From Marinirhabdus gelatinilytica (GTDB lineage: Bacteria > Bacteroidota > Bacteroidia > Flavobacteriales > Flavobacteriaceae): a stretch of 64,000 nucleotides of DNA. This document shows positions 17,433 to 26,398 of this stretch, one piece after another (within the stretch, counting starts at the first letter, position 1; the number at the start of each line of letters is the position of its first letter). The stretch covers positions 1 to 64,000 of the forward strand of contig NZ_QRAO01000005.1 in assembly GCF_003353425.1 (NCBI RefSeq), in the 5' to 3' direction. The translations under genes and the position numbers were made by a program. The notes beneath the pieces were generated by a model. That model was not told the DNA's origin. It searched no databases and was given only the letters and a program-made list of their open reading frames with translations.

Positions 17433-19127
17433 TTATCTTGAAATGATGAATTTCTCGGTTGTCACAGTTCCACCTACTGAAATTTTAACCAGATAGGTTC
17501 CTGCCTGTAATGTTGAAACGTTTATAGCTTCGTTCAAGGAAAGATCGTTCAATTCGATAATCTTTTTTCCAAGGATATCAAAAACAGCAATCGAACCTGT
17601 TTCAGCATTTTTAACGTTCAACACGTCTGTTGCTGGGTTAGGATAGATTACCACTTGTTGCGCTGTTACTTCTCCAACACTTAGAATCTGTACACCGTCT
17701 GAACCAAAGTTTTGAGACTCTCCAGAGCCGTAAGCACCATTGGTGCTGTATATTTCAGTTCCATCAGAATCGGTAAGTGTTACAGCCCCTCCACCGTCAC
17801 CGTAGGTGTCGATTAGGTTAAAGGTATGGCAACCTGCATCTAATTGGAAGGTTTCATTTATAGTAGTATTGTTACCATAAGGGCCTCCGTTGTATAGAAC
17901 GTTTCCGTCTACATCTGTTACATTCCAACGCACTTCACTTCCGTACTGATCTGTGTTGAGCTCCATATACACGGTACCTGTACCGTTTACTGCTTGGTCA
18001 AAAGAAGAAGTTGCATCGTTGTTTGAGTTGTCATCGTCGTTAGGGATGGTTACATCTATGGTATTGGTTGCCTGCATAGTAAAACTTACTTCTGGGAGTT
18101 CAACGTCTTCGTTTTGAAGCGATGTAAGTAGTCCTGTCCAAGTATATGTTTCTGGAGTTCCACCATTAATAGAGTACTCAATGTCCAAAGATGTAAGGTC
18201 GTTAGCTCCATTATTCTGGATGTTTATTACTGGCGCTAAAGTTTCGGCACACAGTTCAGGAACATCCTGGATAGATCTTAGGTTAACATCATCTGCATTC
18301 GCCAAGTTAGTGAAGGTTGGATAAGCTCCGTTTCCACTTATGATCTCTTGGGTTGTCTCTGTCATGAACACAACCAATTCAAGATCGGCCAATTCTACAG
18401 GTACACTGTTATAACCTGCGGGGATAGTGTAAGTATACGTTCTGTCTATAAAAGATGTTGCAGTTGTAGGAGAAACAGACTCGCCCCATTGTCCGGTGAT
18501 TAAATGTACCAATCTGTGTTGGCGAACATATTCGTTACCCATATTTCCACCTGTTTGTGGTCCTAGGGTGTTATTTTGCAACAATGCAACATTCAGCATA
18601 TTTGTGGCCTCTGGGCTGTCTCCAGTGTAGTATGCTTCTACGTGTACAGTTAGCTCGTTAGTTTGAACATCTACCTCTGCCTCAACAGCCATGTTAAGGT
18701 AAGACGCCTGTCCCAAGATATCATTTGAAGCTCCTGCCCAAGCACCACGGCTCATAGCAGTATCATCAGGATCTCCACTTTGGGATTGTCCTGGGAATAT
18801 ATGTCTATTTACGGTACCCGCTGGATATCCCACTAACCCACTTTGATCTGCAATTGCTGAACCGAACGGAGTTCTAAAATCTGGTTGCCCACCGCTAGGG
18901 TTTGCAAAACCACCAGTATGAATATTTATAAGGAATACATTTCCAGGATTATCATCTTGAATAGCTTGCGCTATGGCGTGACCATCTGGGCAAAACACAC
19001 AGTTTATCCCAGTGAATTCTTCGAGGATAACTTTTTTATCCTCTGGTGTTGTAGACACAATAGTTTGTGCAAATGCACTTATTGCAAAAAAAGACAACAC
19101 TAATCCGCTTAGTAATTTTTTTGACAT
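17433..19127 (-). CDS. Omp28-like thioredoxin-fold protein with T9SS type A sorting domain
   Basis: A 564-residue exported protein. The signal peptide ends AISAFA-Q at residue 20. An Omp28-related thioredoxin-like domain follows, with EEFTGINCVFC (Cys43, Cys46) in the position of a CxxC active site. The middle has beta-sandwich modules rich in Asn, Thr and Asp and a GDGGGAVTL motif around residue 440. The last ~80 residues form a Por secretion-tail domain (VVIYPNPATDVLNV, GTYLVKI, ending FIISR), marking it for T9SS export and surface attachment. Family knowledge gives no firm function. It lies beside a second small T9SS cargo and two more thioredoxin-fold exported proteins. Confidence 0.88.
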   Translation of the reverse strand: MSKKLLSGLVLSFFAISAFAQTIVSTTPEDKKVILEEFTGINCVFCPDGHAIAQAIQDDNPGNVFLINIHTGGFANPSGGQPDFRTPFGSAIADQSGLVGYPAGTVNRHIFPGQSQSGDPDDTAMSRGAWAGASNDILGQASYLNMAVEAEVDVQTNELTVHVEAYYTGDSPEATNMLNVALLQNNTLGPQTGGNMGNEYVRQHRLVHLITGQWGESVSPTTATSFIDRTYTYTIPAGYNSVPVELADLELVVFMTETTQEIISGNGAYPTFTNLANADDVNLRSIQDVPELCAETLAPVINIQNNGANDLTSLDIEYSINGGTPETYTWTGLLTSLQNEDVELPEVSFTMQATNTIDVTIPNDDDNSNNDATSSFDQAVNGTGTVYMELNTDQYGSEVRWNVTDVDGNVLYNGGPYGNNTTINETFQLDAGCHTFNLIDTYGDGGGAVTLTDSDGTEIYSTNGAYGSGESQNFGSDGVQILSVGEVTAQQVVIYPNPATDVLNVKNAETGSIAVFDILGKKIIELNDLSLNEAINVSTLQAGTYLVKISVGGTVTTEKFIISR

Positions 19128-19167
19128 TGTTATTAATTTAAGGTTTATTTTCTGTTAAAAAGCGTTT

Positions 19168-19197
19168 CAAATATATATGATTTTAGCTAAAAATCAA
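19168..19197 (-). promoter_or_regulatory. Promoter of the Omp28-like T9SS gene
   Basis: On the minus strand TTG (19195-19197), then 19 bases, then TATATTTG (19168-19175): a complete Bacteroidota-type promoter about 40 bases before the ATG at 19127. The remainder of the 269-base divergent gap is AT-rich with no gene. Confidence 0.7.
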
Positions 19198-19396
19198 CAA
19201 AAAACGCAACGTATTTAAATGTTAAAATTTTACAGGAAAGCCTATAACAACAGTAGGGTAACAGTCTGTTACACACTTAAGAACGATTTTTTTACCGTTT
19301 AACCTTTTGTAGTTTCATTTTTTTTTATAAAGCCATAGAATTATGCCCTGTTATATATATTTTGCACTCCTAATATACTTTCAAAAATTAATTATT

Positions 19397-20122
19397 ATGT
19401 TGAAAAAACCATCACTTTTATCGATGTTGGTAGCCGGTTTTGTTGCAAACGCACAATTTTCTGTAGCTACCCATGCGGGAGACCCTATTACTGATGGACA
19501 GACGATAACTATTGGAAGCTCCATTGCTCCTGAGGCAAATCTTCCCTTTTTTGTCACCAATGAAAATACCACTAACGATATCAATATGAGAATTGAGTTC
19601 GTAAGTGCCAATAACTCTGATGGTAGCGACCTTGAGATATGCTTTGGACTTTGTTATACCGGTGTTACCATTGGACAGAACTACCCTATCAATGATGCCG
19701 TAGTAATTGCTCCACAACAAACTCAAACTTCAAGTGGTGACCACTTTAAGCACTTGCCCACTGGAGGCTCTGATGTTGTAACCTATGTTTTTAGATTTTA
19801 CGAAGTAGATGGCGCCGGCAATGAAATAGGTGACGATTTAACTTTTACCTATGTTTACGACCCAGCCCTTTTGAGCATTGAAGAAGCAAATGCAGTTAAT
19901 GCCGCTATCATTTCAACAATGGTGAACAATACCGTTGAAGTAAATGCAAACGAAGAACTCATATTCACCATGTACGATATCCAAGGACGAATCGTTAGCC
20001 AACAGCAATTAGAGCAAGGCTTAAATCAAGTGAACGTTGCAGATCTTGCAGCGCAAACCTATATGGTAGTTCTTACCAACAACAAAGGTGCTTCACAAAC
20101 CACAAAGGTTATTGTAAGATAA
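19397..20122 (+). CDS. Small secreted protein with T9SS type A sorting domain
   Basis: A 241-residue exported protein. ATG 19397 is chosen over an in-frame ATG at 19343 because it starts the signal peptide (MLKKPSLLSMLVAG...NA-Q) directly. The middle is a single beta-rich domain of unknown function containing a CFGLC cysteine pair. The tail (ELIFTMYDIQGR, QTYMVVL, ending KVIVR) fits the T9SS type A sorting domain, though the usual YPNP start is not obvious. It is divergent from the Omp28-like cargo gene and ends at a strong terminator. The function is not recognised. Confidence 0.8.
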   Translation: MLKKPSLLSMLVAGFVANAQFSVATHAGDPITDGQTITIGSSIAPEANLPFFVTNENTTNDINMRIEFVSANNSDGSDLEICFGLCYTGVTIGQNYPINDAVVIAPQQTQTSSGDHFKHLPTGGSDVVTYVFRFYEVDGAGNEIGDDLTFTYVYDPALLSIEEANAVNAAIISTMVNNTVEVNANEELIFTMYDIQGRIVSQQQLEQGLNQVNVADLAAQTYMVVLTNNKGASQTTKVIVR

Positions 20123-20147
20123 CATCATCTGAACGATAAAAAATGAA

Positions 20148-20177
20148 AGCCTGCAGAGAGAACTGCAGGCTTTTTTA
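20148..20177 (+). terminator. Terminator after the small T9SS cargo gene
   Basis: AGCCTGCAG and CTGCAGGCT pair perfectly around a 6-base loop and run into TTTTTT. It lies 26 bases after the stop at 20122. Confidence 0.9.
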
Positions 20178-20345
20178 TGTTCAAACGTAAAATAATAGTA
20201 AAGACAACCTTTTGGCTTTTATTTCAAATAGCAGGTTTTAAACTTAGGACAGCAACAAAAGTCTAAGTATTCAAAAAAGGAAGACAGATATACTTTCTAT
20301 GGGTTCTATGTTGCACCTCACAAATAAACCATAAAAAGTAAGCAA

Positions 20346-20373
20346 ACAAAAAAGGAGGGTATATTACCCTCCT
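20346..20373 (-). terminator. Terminator after the DUF6029 gene
   Basis: Read leftward, AGGAGGGT pairs with ACCCTCCT and is followed by seven T. It lies about 25 bases after the stop at 20398. The bases between this and the opposing terminator at 20148 show no gene. Confidence 0.85.
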
Positions 20374-20397
20374 CTTTCAATTTTATTATATAAGTTA

Positions 20398-22061
20398 TTA
20401 AAACGTAACGGCTAGGCTTGCTGAAAGTCCGTTGCTCTCTGGAACGAACCTACAAACTCCTCCAACACATATCAATCCACCACGCTGGCGACCATAGTTC
20501 ATCGAGAATCTTGTCCTTCCTTTTGAGTAGCTCCCACCTATGTTGTAGTAGTGTATCTCTCCTTCTCCCCCGTAATTATAAGAGTCTGCAAAATAAAGGT
20601 TCAGGTGAGAGTTAAAGTTATATTCTACCACGCCACCTGCCCAGTTTTTTCTATCGTCCTCGGTCCATAAATGTTGTGCTACAACGCGCACAGAACGACT
20701 ACCACTAAAACTATACGTTCCCTCAATCACCCCAATACTAGCGTTTATATCGCCTTGCACCCCCAATGGGCCTCCAAGCACGACTCCCTTGTCTGCAATA
20801 ACATTTTGAAATGTAAGTACAGACCTGAATGACTTTGTCCAACGGTTCTTTATCTCAAAATTTATATCCCTGAAGTATCGGTCTCCAGAACCAATAAATT
20901 CAGCTTCGTAACTTAAGTCTTCATTAAATGTCGCTTCCAACCCACCCCAATAGGAAAAGTTTGCGGCAACCTTGGTTTTGTACTTCCCAAAAATACTTTC
21001 TTTTGGAAAGGTGTAAAACACATCGGTCTGGGCTCCTACTTCACCTGCACGCTGTTCCAGTTCGTCCGTTAACAATCTTGCTGCGAATTGTATACGTAAA
21101 TATTGGTGAGCAGATAATCCTGTTGCTTGGTCAACGCTGGTACATAATTGATAAGCTGCTGATTAAATTGATTTCCTTCAGCCAACTTATCGGCATAAAA
21201 GCTGAAATTTTCAAGACGCCTAAACGTACTGTTTATACCGAAACCCCTTTGAGCATAACCAAGGTTAACCTGCATTGCCGAACCATCGTACAGCCTATTG
21301 GAAACTATCATCCCCTCATTGGCAATTACATCCGGCTCTTTGTACACTACCTCAATTCCTCCGTACACATTCTTGAACGTAAAATCTGCACGACCAGAAT
21401 AGGCATTCACGGTACTGGGTATAGTATCGTTAGTTCCTCTATCTTCGTAGCGCCCAACATAGCTTCCACCTATCCTAAGGTCTATATCTCCTGTATCGAC
21501 AAGATTACCCACATCTAGATTTCCATCCAGTCCTTGTATTACTCCTTCAGAAACCTCAAAGGCATTTCTCTGGTTTCCGTATACTCCTGTAAATTCAAGA
21601 TAATCTGTAGGGGTGAAATTTACACGAACACCTTTTAATGCGGTATTTATACCAAGTTGCCTATCCTCCCAACTTCTCAGGATAAGACCACTACCAAACT
21701 GTTCGTAAAAATACCCACCTGTTAAGTCCAATGTTTCACTCTTAAAGTTCAAATAATAATTGGTGACGCCGTTACCTCCATCGAAATCTGGGCTATACCC
21801 TAATAGTGCACTGGGGAGATATGCTTCATATTGCACCCCGGCAGTAAATTTCCCCAAGGTATAATTAAGCTGAAAGTAGTTATTCGCCCTAAACTGGTCT
21901 TCAGGAGCTATAAATCCCGGGTCGGTATCGGACATCTTTAGACCATCGTCGTCCAATAGCCACTGCATATTAGATTCCATTCCACCGAAAAAATATCCGT
22001 TATCTTGGGCTAAAGAAGTGGCTGTTGCCGCAAGGGCAAAGCATAAAAGTAGTTTTTTCAT
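20398..22061 (-). pseudogene. DUF6029 outer-membrane protein, split by a frameshift
   Basis: Two adjoining frames encode halves of one DUF6029-type protein. The first (22061 to 21069) has a signal peptide (MKKLLLCFALAATATSLA-Q) and beta-barrel-like repeats, then stops after NIYVYNSQQDC. The second (to 20398) continues from ARLLTDELEQRAGEVGAQ and ends with the family-typical GGLICVGGVCRFVPE and a C-terminal aromatic SLAVTF. The second frame has no ATG or usable start of its own. An insertion of one base, or of four bases such as a lost ACGT repeat unit near 21088-21095, would join them. Whether this is a true mutation or a sequence error cannot be told here. It is followed by tlpA-like in reading order upstream and may share its transcript. 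Confidence 0.8.
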
Positions 22062-22094
22062 AGGTTGTTAGTTGTTGCCGCAGGGGGCCGTTTT

Positions 22095-22577
22095 TTATTT
22101 AGAAAATTTTTGAACTTTTTCGTATAATTCGTTTTCGGCACCAGGGCTGTAACCACTATGGCGATATACTATTTTGCCATCCTTTACCAAAAGTGTCAAA
22201 GGAACGGTAGCGGCACCTAAGGCGCGCTTCACGTCGTTGTTCGTATCCAGAAGTATGGTGTAATCCCAGCTTTTACCGTTTATAAGTGGCTTTACTCTTT
22301 TTACGGTACGGCTATCGTCTATAGAGATGGCAACAAGATCTACATTGGTTTCATCTTGCCAATCGTCATAAACTTCACTAATTGCGTCCAGTTCTTTTAA
22401 ACAAGGCACACACCAAGTTGCCCACAAGGATACAATGGTAACCCCATCTTCTTGACCTACATTTTGTAAATTTACAGTAGAGCCCTCTAAGGTTGTAAGC
22501 TCTATACTGGGGAGTTCGTCTTGGGCAAGACCGGTTATACCCATCATTAAAACTGCAATTAGGAATAGATTTTTCAT
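22095..22577 (-). CDS. TlpA-like thioredoxin-fold protein
   Basis: A 160-residue exported redoxin. Residues 1-18 form a signal peptide (MKNLFLIAVLMMGITGLA-Q). The active site is WATWCVPC with Cys56 and Cys59, and a cis-proline site follows in TVPLTLLV. This is the TlpA/ResA arrangement used for reducing disulfides in periplasmic proteins. The gene lies 33 bases upstream of the DUF6029 gene, so the two are probably one transcript. Its reductant and target are unknown. Confidence 0.9.
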   Translation of the reverse strand: MKNLFLIAVLMMGITGLAQDELPSIELTTLEGSTVNLQNVGQEDGVTIVSLWATWCVPCLKELDAISEVYDDWQDETNVDLVAISIDDSRTVKRVKPLINGKSWDYTILLDTNNDVKRALGAATVPLTLLVKDGKIVYRHSGYSPGAENELYEKVQKFSK

Positions 22578-22755
22578 GATAATTAAAAGTTTGTTAAGAA
22601 ATTAAGTGAGACAATATTACTGCTTTTTTTTGAAACTTTTTAGTTTTTTTAAAAGCCTACTAATCCGCTATAGTATTGAATTTAAAAGGCTTGTTCACAA
22701 TTATATCAAAAAAAATGCCTAATTTTAACCACTAGTTATAATTTTGAAAATTACT

Positions 22756-23793
22756 ATGAAATTGAAAGCATTATTTATTATCGCACTTGCAACTCTCACT
22801 TTGACGAGCTGTACCAAAAGTGAAGATTTTTCATCTTTTTTGGAAGATGATACCGTTACCCAAATTGAAGTTGGCCTAGTCTATAGACCTGCTTCCCTTA
22901 GAAACCAAGCTGTGGACTTTGCTCTTTTCGATGAGGATGGTACCGATATTTCGGCTGGGGCCACCTTTTATGTAGATGGTACAGCCTTAGAAGAAAGTAC
23001 TTTCAGTTCTGATGTGGAAGGAACCTTCGAGGTTTATGCCGAATTTGACAACAATGGAACAACCGCAACAACCGAGACCGAAACGTTCAGTGTTGTCGTG
23101 CCCAAAAGAAAAGTTAGTATAGAGGACCACACCGGTACTTGGTGCGGCTACTGCCCCCGTGTGACCGAGGCTATTGAAAAAGTCCACGACATCACTGATA
23201 ATATCACCGTAGTTGCCATACACAACAACGACGAGATGACCGTTGCTTTTGAAGAGCTGCTACGCCAAGAGTTTGAAGTTTTTGGTTTCCCAACTGGTAG
23301 ATTGAACCGTACTTCAAACTGGAGCCCACCTTACGAAGCTACAGATGTTACCAGTATGGCCGGTGAAGATTCAGCTATGGGGATTGGCATTTCATCCAGC
23401 ATAAATGGAAGTACATTAAATGCTACTATAAGTGTATCTAGCGAAGAAGGTCTCACAGGCAACAAGCTAGTTGTGTACTTAGTAGAAGATGGGATTATTG
23501 CGGATCAAGTTAACTATCTCAATAACGACCCTAACAGCCAGTATTATCAACAAGGAGACCCCATAGTAGGTTTTGTACATGATGATGTGCTACGAGCTTC
23601 CCTAACCGATATTTTTGGAAATAACATCACAAGCACGCCTGCTTTGGAAGAATACAAAACAACACTTAGCACTCAACTGTCTCCAGAATACGTAGTGGAG
23701 AATTTGGAACTAGTAGTTATGGTTACCGATACAGATAACGCTACCATAAACTCACAATACGCAAAAGTGAACGAGACTAAAGGTTACGAGTAG
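22756..23793 (+). CDS. Omp28-related lipoprotein with thioredoxin-like domain
   Basis: A 345-residue lipoprotein. ATG 22756 is preferred over TTG 22744 because it directly begins the lipoprotein signal (lipobox LTSC, acylated Cys19). Residues ~35-115 are an Ig-like beta domain. The Omp28-related domain follows with HTGTWCGYC (Cys130, Cys133) placed as a thioredoxin CxxC, and a FGFPTGRLNR segment in the cis-proline position. It is divergent from the tlpA-like gene and shares the fold with the 17433-19127 product. It probably sits in the outer membrane or periplasm. The catalytic role is unproven. Confidence 0.87.
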   Translation: MKLKALFIIALATLTLTSCTKSEDFSSFLEDDTVTQIEVGLVYRPASLRNQAVDFALFDEDGTDISAGATFYVDGTALEESTFSSDVEGTFEVYAEFDNNGTTATTETETFSVVVPKRKVSIEDHTGTWCGYCPRVTEAIEKVHDITDNITVVAIHNNDEMTVAFEELLRQEFEVFGFPTGRLNRTSNWSPPYEATDVTSMAGEDSAMGIGISSSINGSTLNATISVSSEEGLTGNKLVVYLVEDGIIADQVNYLNNDPNSQYYQQGDPIVGFVHDDVLRASLTDIFGNNITSTPALEEYKTTLSTQLSPEYVVENLELVVMVTDTDNATINSQYAKVNETKGYE

Positions 23794-23818
23794 ATATATA
23801 CTCTATTTTTTGGCATGT

Positions 23819-23850
23819 AAAAAGCCCGTGACAAATGTTACGGGCTTTTT
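23819..23850. terminator. Bidirectional terminator between omp28-like and pruA genes
   Basis: AAAAAGCCCGT pairs with ACGGGCTTTTT around a 10-base loop (inner GAC/GTT can extend it). Both flanks carry A/T tracts, so it can end the two convergent transcripts. Confidence 0.9.
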
Positions 23851-23871
23851 AAGTTCTGTACAATTAAAGCA

Positions 23872-25497
23872 TTATCCTAGAAAAGGATATTTATAATCTA
23901 TGGGTGAGACAAATGTTTCTTTCACCATTCTTGGTGAGACCCAACGGTACAGGTTCAATTTACTTCCTGCTTTATCATTGGTTCCACTTGCTCTTGCCCC
24001 ACCAAAAGGCTGTTGTCCTACAACAGCACCCGTTGGCTTATCGTTTATGTAGAAGTTTCCAGCAGCATCTTCCAGTGCCCTTACAGCTATCTCAAGCGCG
24101 TAACGGTCTTCACTAAATACAGCTCCCGTTAAAGCATATCCGCTTGTTTCATCTACCAATTGCAGGGTTTCCTCCCATTTGTTATCATCAAAAACATAAA
24201 TAGTGACTACAGGACCGAATAATTCGGTACACATAGTGGCATATTTAGGATCTTCGGTTTTTATCACGGTTGGGTGAATAAAGTACCCCTCGCTCTTATC
24301 GTAGGTTCCTCCTACTACAATTTCGGCATTTTGGTCTATTTGTGCTTGATCTATATAGCTAGCCAATTTATCGAAAGATCCTTCGTGGATCACAGCAGTG
24401 AAAAAGTTATCCATATCTTCAGGAGAACCAATCTTAAAACTGTTTACATCACCAATCACCATTTCCCTTACATCATCCCAAATACTTTTTGATATATAAC
24501 AACGGCTGGCGGCACTACACTTTTGTCCTTGGAACTCAAAAGCTCCTCTAGAAATCGCTGTAGCTACTTGGCGTGGGTTCGAGGACTTGTGTGCAACGAT
24601 AAAATCTTTACCTCCTGTTTCCCCAACAATTCTGGGGTACGTTTTATAGTTGTGGATGTTAGTTCCTATTTTTTGCCACAAATCTTTGAATACTGTAGTA
24701 GATCCCGTGAAATGGAGCCCACTAAAATCTGGACTGTCCAAAACAGTATCGGTAATCATCACAGGATCCCCCATCACCATATTAATAACACCGTCCGGTA
24801 CTCCTGCCTCACGGAAAACGTCCAGTACTACCTTTGCTGAATACACTTGGCTATCGCTAGGCTTCCAAAGCACCACGTTACCCATTAATGCTGCACTAGC
24901 AGGAAGGTTACCCGCAATAGCAGTAAAATTGAAAGGTGTAATGGCATACACAAACCCTTCCAGTGGGCGATACTCTAATCTATTCCAGGCGCCTGATGTA
25001 GATTCTGGCTGCTCATGGTATATCTCTGTCATGAACTGTACGTTGAACCTAAGGAAATCTATAAGCTCGCAGGCCGAATCTATCTCAGCTTGATGTATGG
25101 TTTTGCTCTGCGCCAACATGGTTGCAGCATTTATCTTCGCACGGTAAGGACCTGCGATCAACTCGGCAGCGCGTAAGAATATTGCCGCCCGCTGTTCCCA
25201 GGGCATCTGGCTCCATTTCTTTCTGGCCTCCAGACTTCCTGCAATGGCTTCCTCAATATGCTTCTTTTCAGCTTTGTGGTAAGTCCCTAGAACATGCTTG
25301 TGTTCATGGGGAGGCGCCATGGTAGCCGTATCTCCTGTTTTAATATCTTTTCCGTTGATGTACAATGGCACTTCTATTGTTTCATTATACATTTCTTTAT
25401 AGGTTTTCAGCACACGATCGCGCTCTGGAGAACCTGGAGCATAGTCCAAAATTGGTTCGTTAACTGCAATAGGCACTTCAAAAAATCCTTTTCCCAT
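23872..25497 (-). CDS. pruA: L-glutamate gamma-semialdehyde dehydrogenase (1-pyrroline-5-carboxylate dehydrogenase)
   Basis: The enzyme oxidises glutamate semialdehyde to glutamate with NAD+, the second step of proline degradation. The 541-residue sequence is an aldehyde dehydrogenase of the P5CDH family, with TPFNFTAIAGNLP (cofactor-binding loop), the TGSTTVF segment, and the catalytic cysteine in FQGQKCSAASR. ATG 25497 is favoured: an upstream TTG at 25533 overlaps the -7 promoter box at 25531-25538. Here it is a single-function enzyme, with no proline dehydrogenase domain or putA neighbour in the window. Confidence 0.95.
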   Translation of the reverse strand: MGKGFFEVPIAVNEPILDYAPGSPERDRVLKTYKEMYNETIEVPLYINGKDIKTGDTATMAPPHEHKHVLGTYHKAEKKHIEEAIAGSLEARKKWSQMPWEQRAAIFLRAAELIAGPYRAKINAATMLAQSKTIHQAEIDSACELIDFLRFNVQFMTEIYHEQPESTSGAWNRLEYRPLEGFVYAITPFNFTAIAGNLPASAALMGNVVLWKPSDSQVYSAKVVLDVFREAGVPDGVINMVMGDPVMITDTVLDSPDFSGLHFTGSTTVFKDLWQKIGTNIHNYKTYPRIVGETGGKDFIVAHKSSNPRQVATAISRGAFEFQGQKCSAASRCYISKSIWDDVREMVIGDVNSFKIGSPEDMDNFFTAVIHEGSFDKLASYIDQAQIDQNAEIVVGGTYDKSEGYFIHPTVIKTEDPKYATMCTELFGPVVTIYVFDDNKWEETLQLVDETSGYALTGAVFSEDRYALEIAVRALEDAAGNFYINDKPTGAVVGQQPFGGARASGTNDKAGSKLNLYRWVSPRMVKETFVSPIDYKYPFLG

Positions 25498-25530
25498 AGT
25501 GATGTATTTTGGTTTTAAAATTCTGAGTTG

Positions 25531-25538
25531 CAAAGGTA
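25531..25538 (-). promoter_or_regulatory. Putative -7 box for pruA
   Basis: On the minus strand this reads TACCTTTG, matching TAnnTTTG, 34 bases before the pruA ATG. No TTG is seen at the usual distance upstream. That position is occupied by heptanucleotide repeats. Confidence 0.5.
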
Positions 25539-25545
25539 CAAAATT

Positions 25546-25579
25546 AGTAAGCAGTAAGCAGGAACAGTAGGCAGTATTT
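25546..25579. repeat. Degenerate heptanucleotide tandem repeat
   Basis: Successive units read AGTAAGC, AGTAAGC, AGGAAC (one base short), AGTAGGC and AGTATTT. The array lies in the pruA/NRDE divergent gap, just upstream of the pruA -7 box. A related 7-base periodicity occurs at 40563-40590 and 40677-40697. Confidence 0.55.
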
Positions 25580-25693
25580 AGCTATCGGCGCACACAGCTA
25601 TAGGCAATTCAGCAGTTAAAGCATTGTCTTAATAATTTTTCTATTTTTACCCACATTGAAAGCAATTGCTCAATAAATCGACAAACACAGCCT

Positions 25694-26398
25694 ATGTGCA
25701 CGCTTACTTTTATTCCCAAAAACAATAACGACTTTATCCTGACCTCAAACAGGGATGAAGCCCCAGAAAGAAGCACCCTTCCGCCAGAGCAATATACGGT
25801 GGAGGGTACAAAACTCTTGTTTCCAAAAGATGTAGTTGCAGGGGGCACTTGGATTGGTCTCTCAGAAAAAAACCGGCTTATCTGCTTGCTCAACGGCGGA
25901 TTCACGGCACACAAAAGAGAGGCCGAGTATCGTATGAGCCGGGGGGTTATAGTTACAAAACTACTTACGGCACCCAACGTACACGAAGCTATTACAACCT
26001 TCGATTTCAATGGTATTGAGCCCTTTACCATAATTATGGTACTGTTTGAGAATGAGACACAACTATTCGAGTTGGTTTGGGACGGAAAGGAGCCACACTA
26101 TTCTGAAAAGCCCCTACAGCCACATATATGGTCCTCTTCCCTACTGTATGATGAAGAAACCAAAGAATTGCGGGAAGCGTGGTTTTCTGAATTTATTATG
26201 AAAACCCTGAAACCCACTTCTGAGGAAGTACTCAATTTCCACAACCGGGCTGGGGATGGAAACCCCGAGACAAATCTTGTAATGGACCGTGGATTTGTAA
26301 AAACCAAAAGTATTACACAAGTACATAAAGCGGGTAACGATGTAAACATGTACTACAACGATTTACAAACTCAACAACAAACAGCAGCTCTCCTTTGA
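25694..26398 (+). CDS. NRDE family protein
   Basis: A 234-residue protein of the NRDE (DUF833, TANGO2-related) family. It begins MCTLTFIP and has the namesake motif in LTSNRDEAPER near residue 20, then GGTWIGLSEKNRL. The Cys2 start resembles N-terminal nucleophile-type hydrolases, but activity is not established for bacterial members. Cytoplasmic, no signal peptide. The stop TGA overlaps the TTG start of the next gene, so the two are translationally coupled. Confidence 0.85.
   Translation: MCTLTFIPKNNNDFILTSNRDEAPERSTLPPEQYTVEGTKLLFPKDVVAGGTWIGLSEKNRLICLLNGGFTAHKREAEYRMSRGVIVTKLLTAPNVHEAITTFDFNGIEPFTIIMVLFENETQLFELVWDGKEPHYSEKPLQPHIWSSSLLYDEETKELREAWFSEFIMKTLKPTSEEVLNFHNRAGDGNPETNLVMDRGFVKTKSITQVHKAGNDVNMYYNDLQTQQQTAALL

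Noticed and set aside
17433-23793. Reading the T9SS/Omp28 region as a genomic island
   Set aside because: No integrase, tRNA boundary, insertion sequence or clear base-composition change was seen.
25546-25579. Tandem repeats considered as a CRISPR array
   Set aside because: Units are only 7 bases with no spacers, and no cas genes are nearby.
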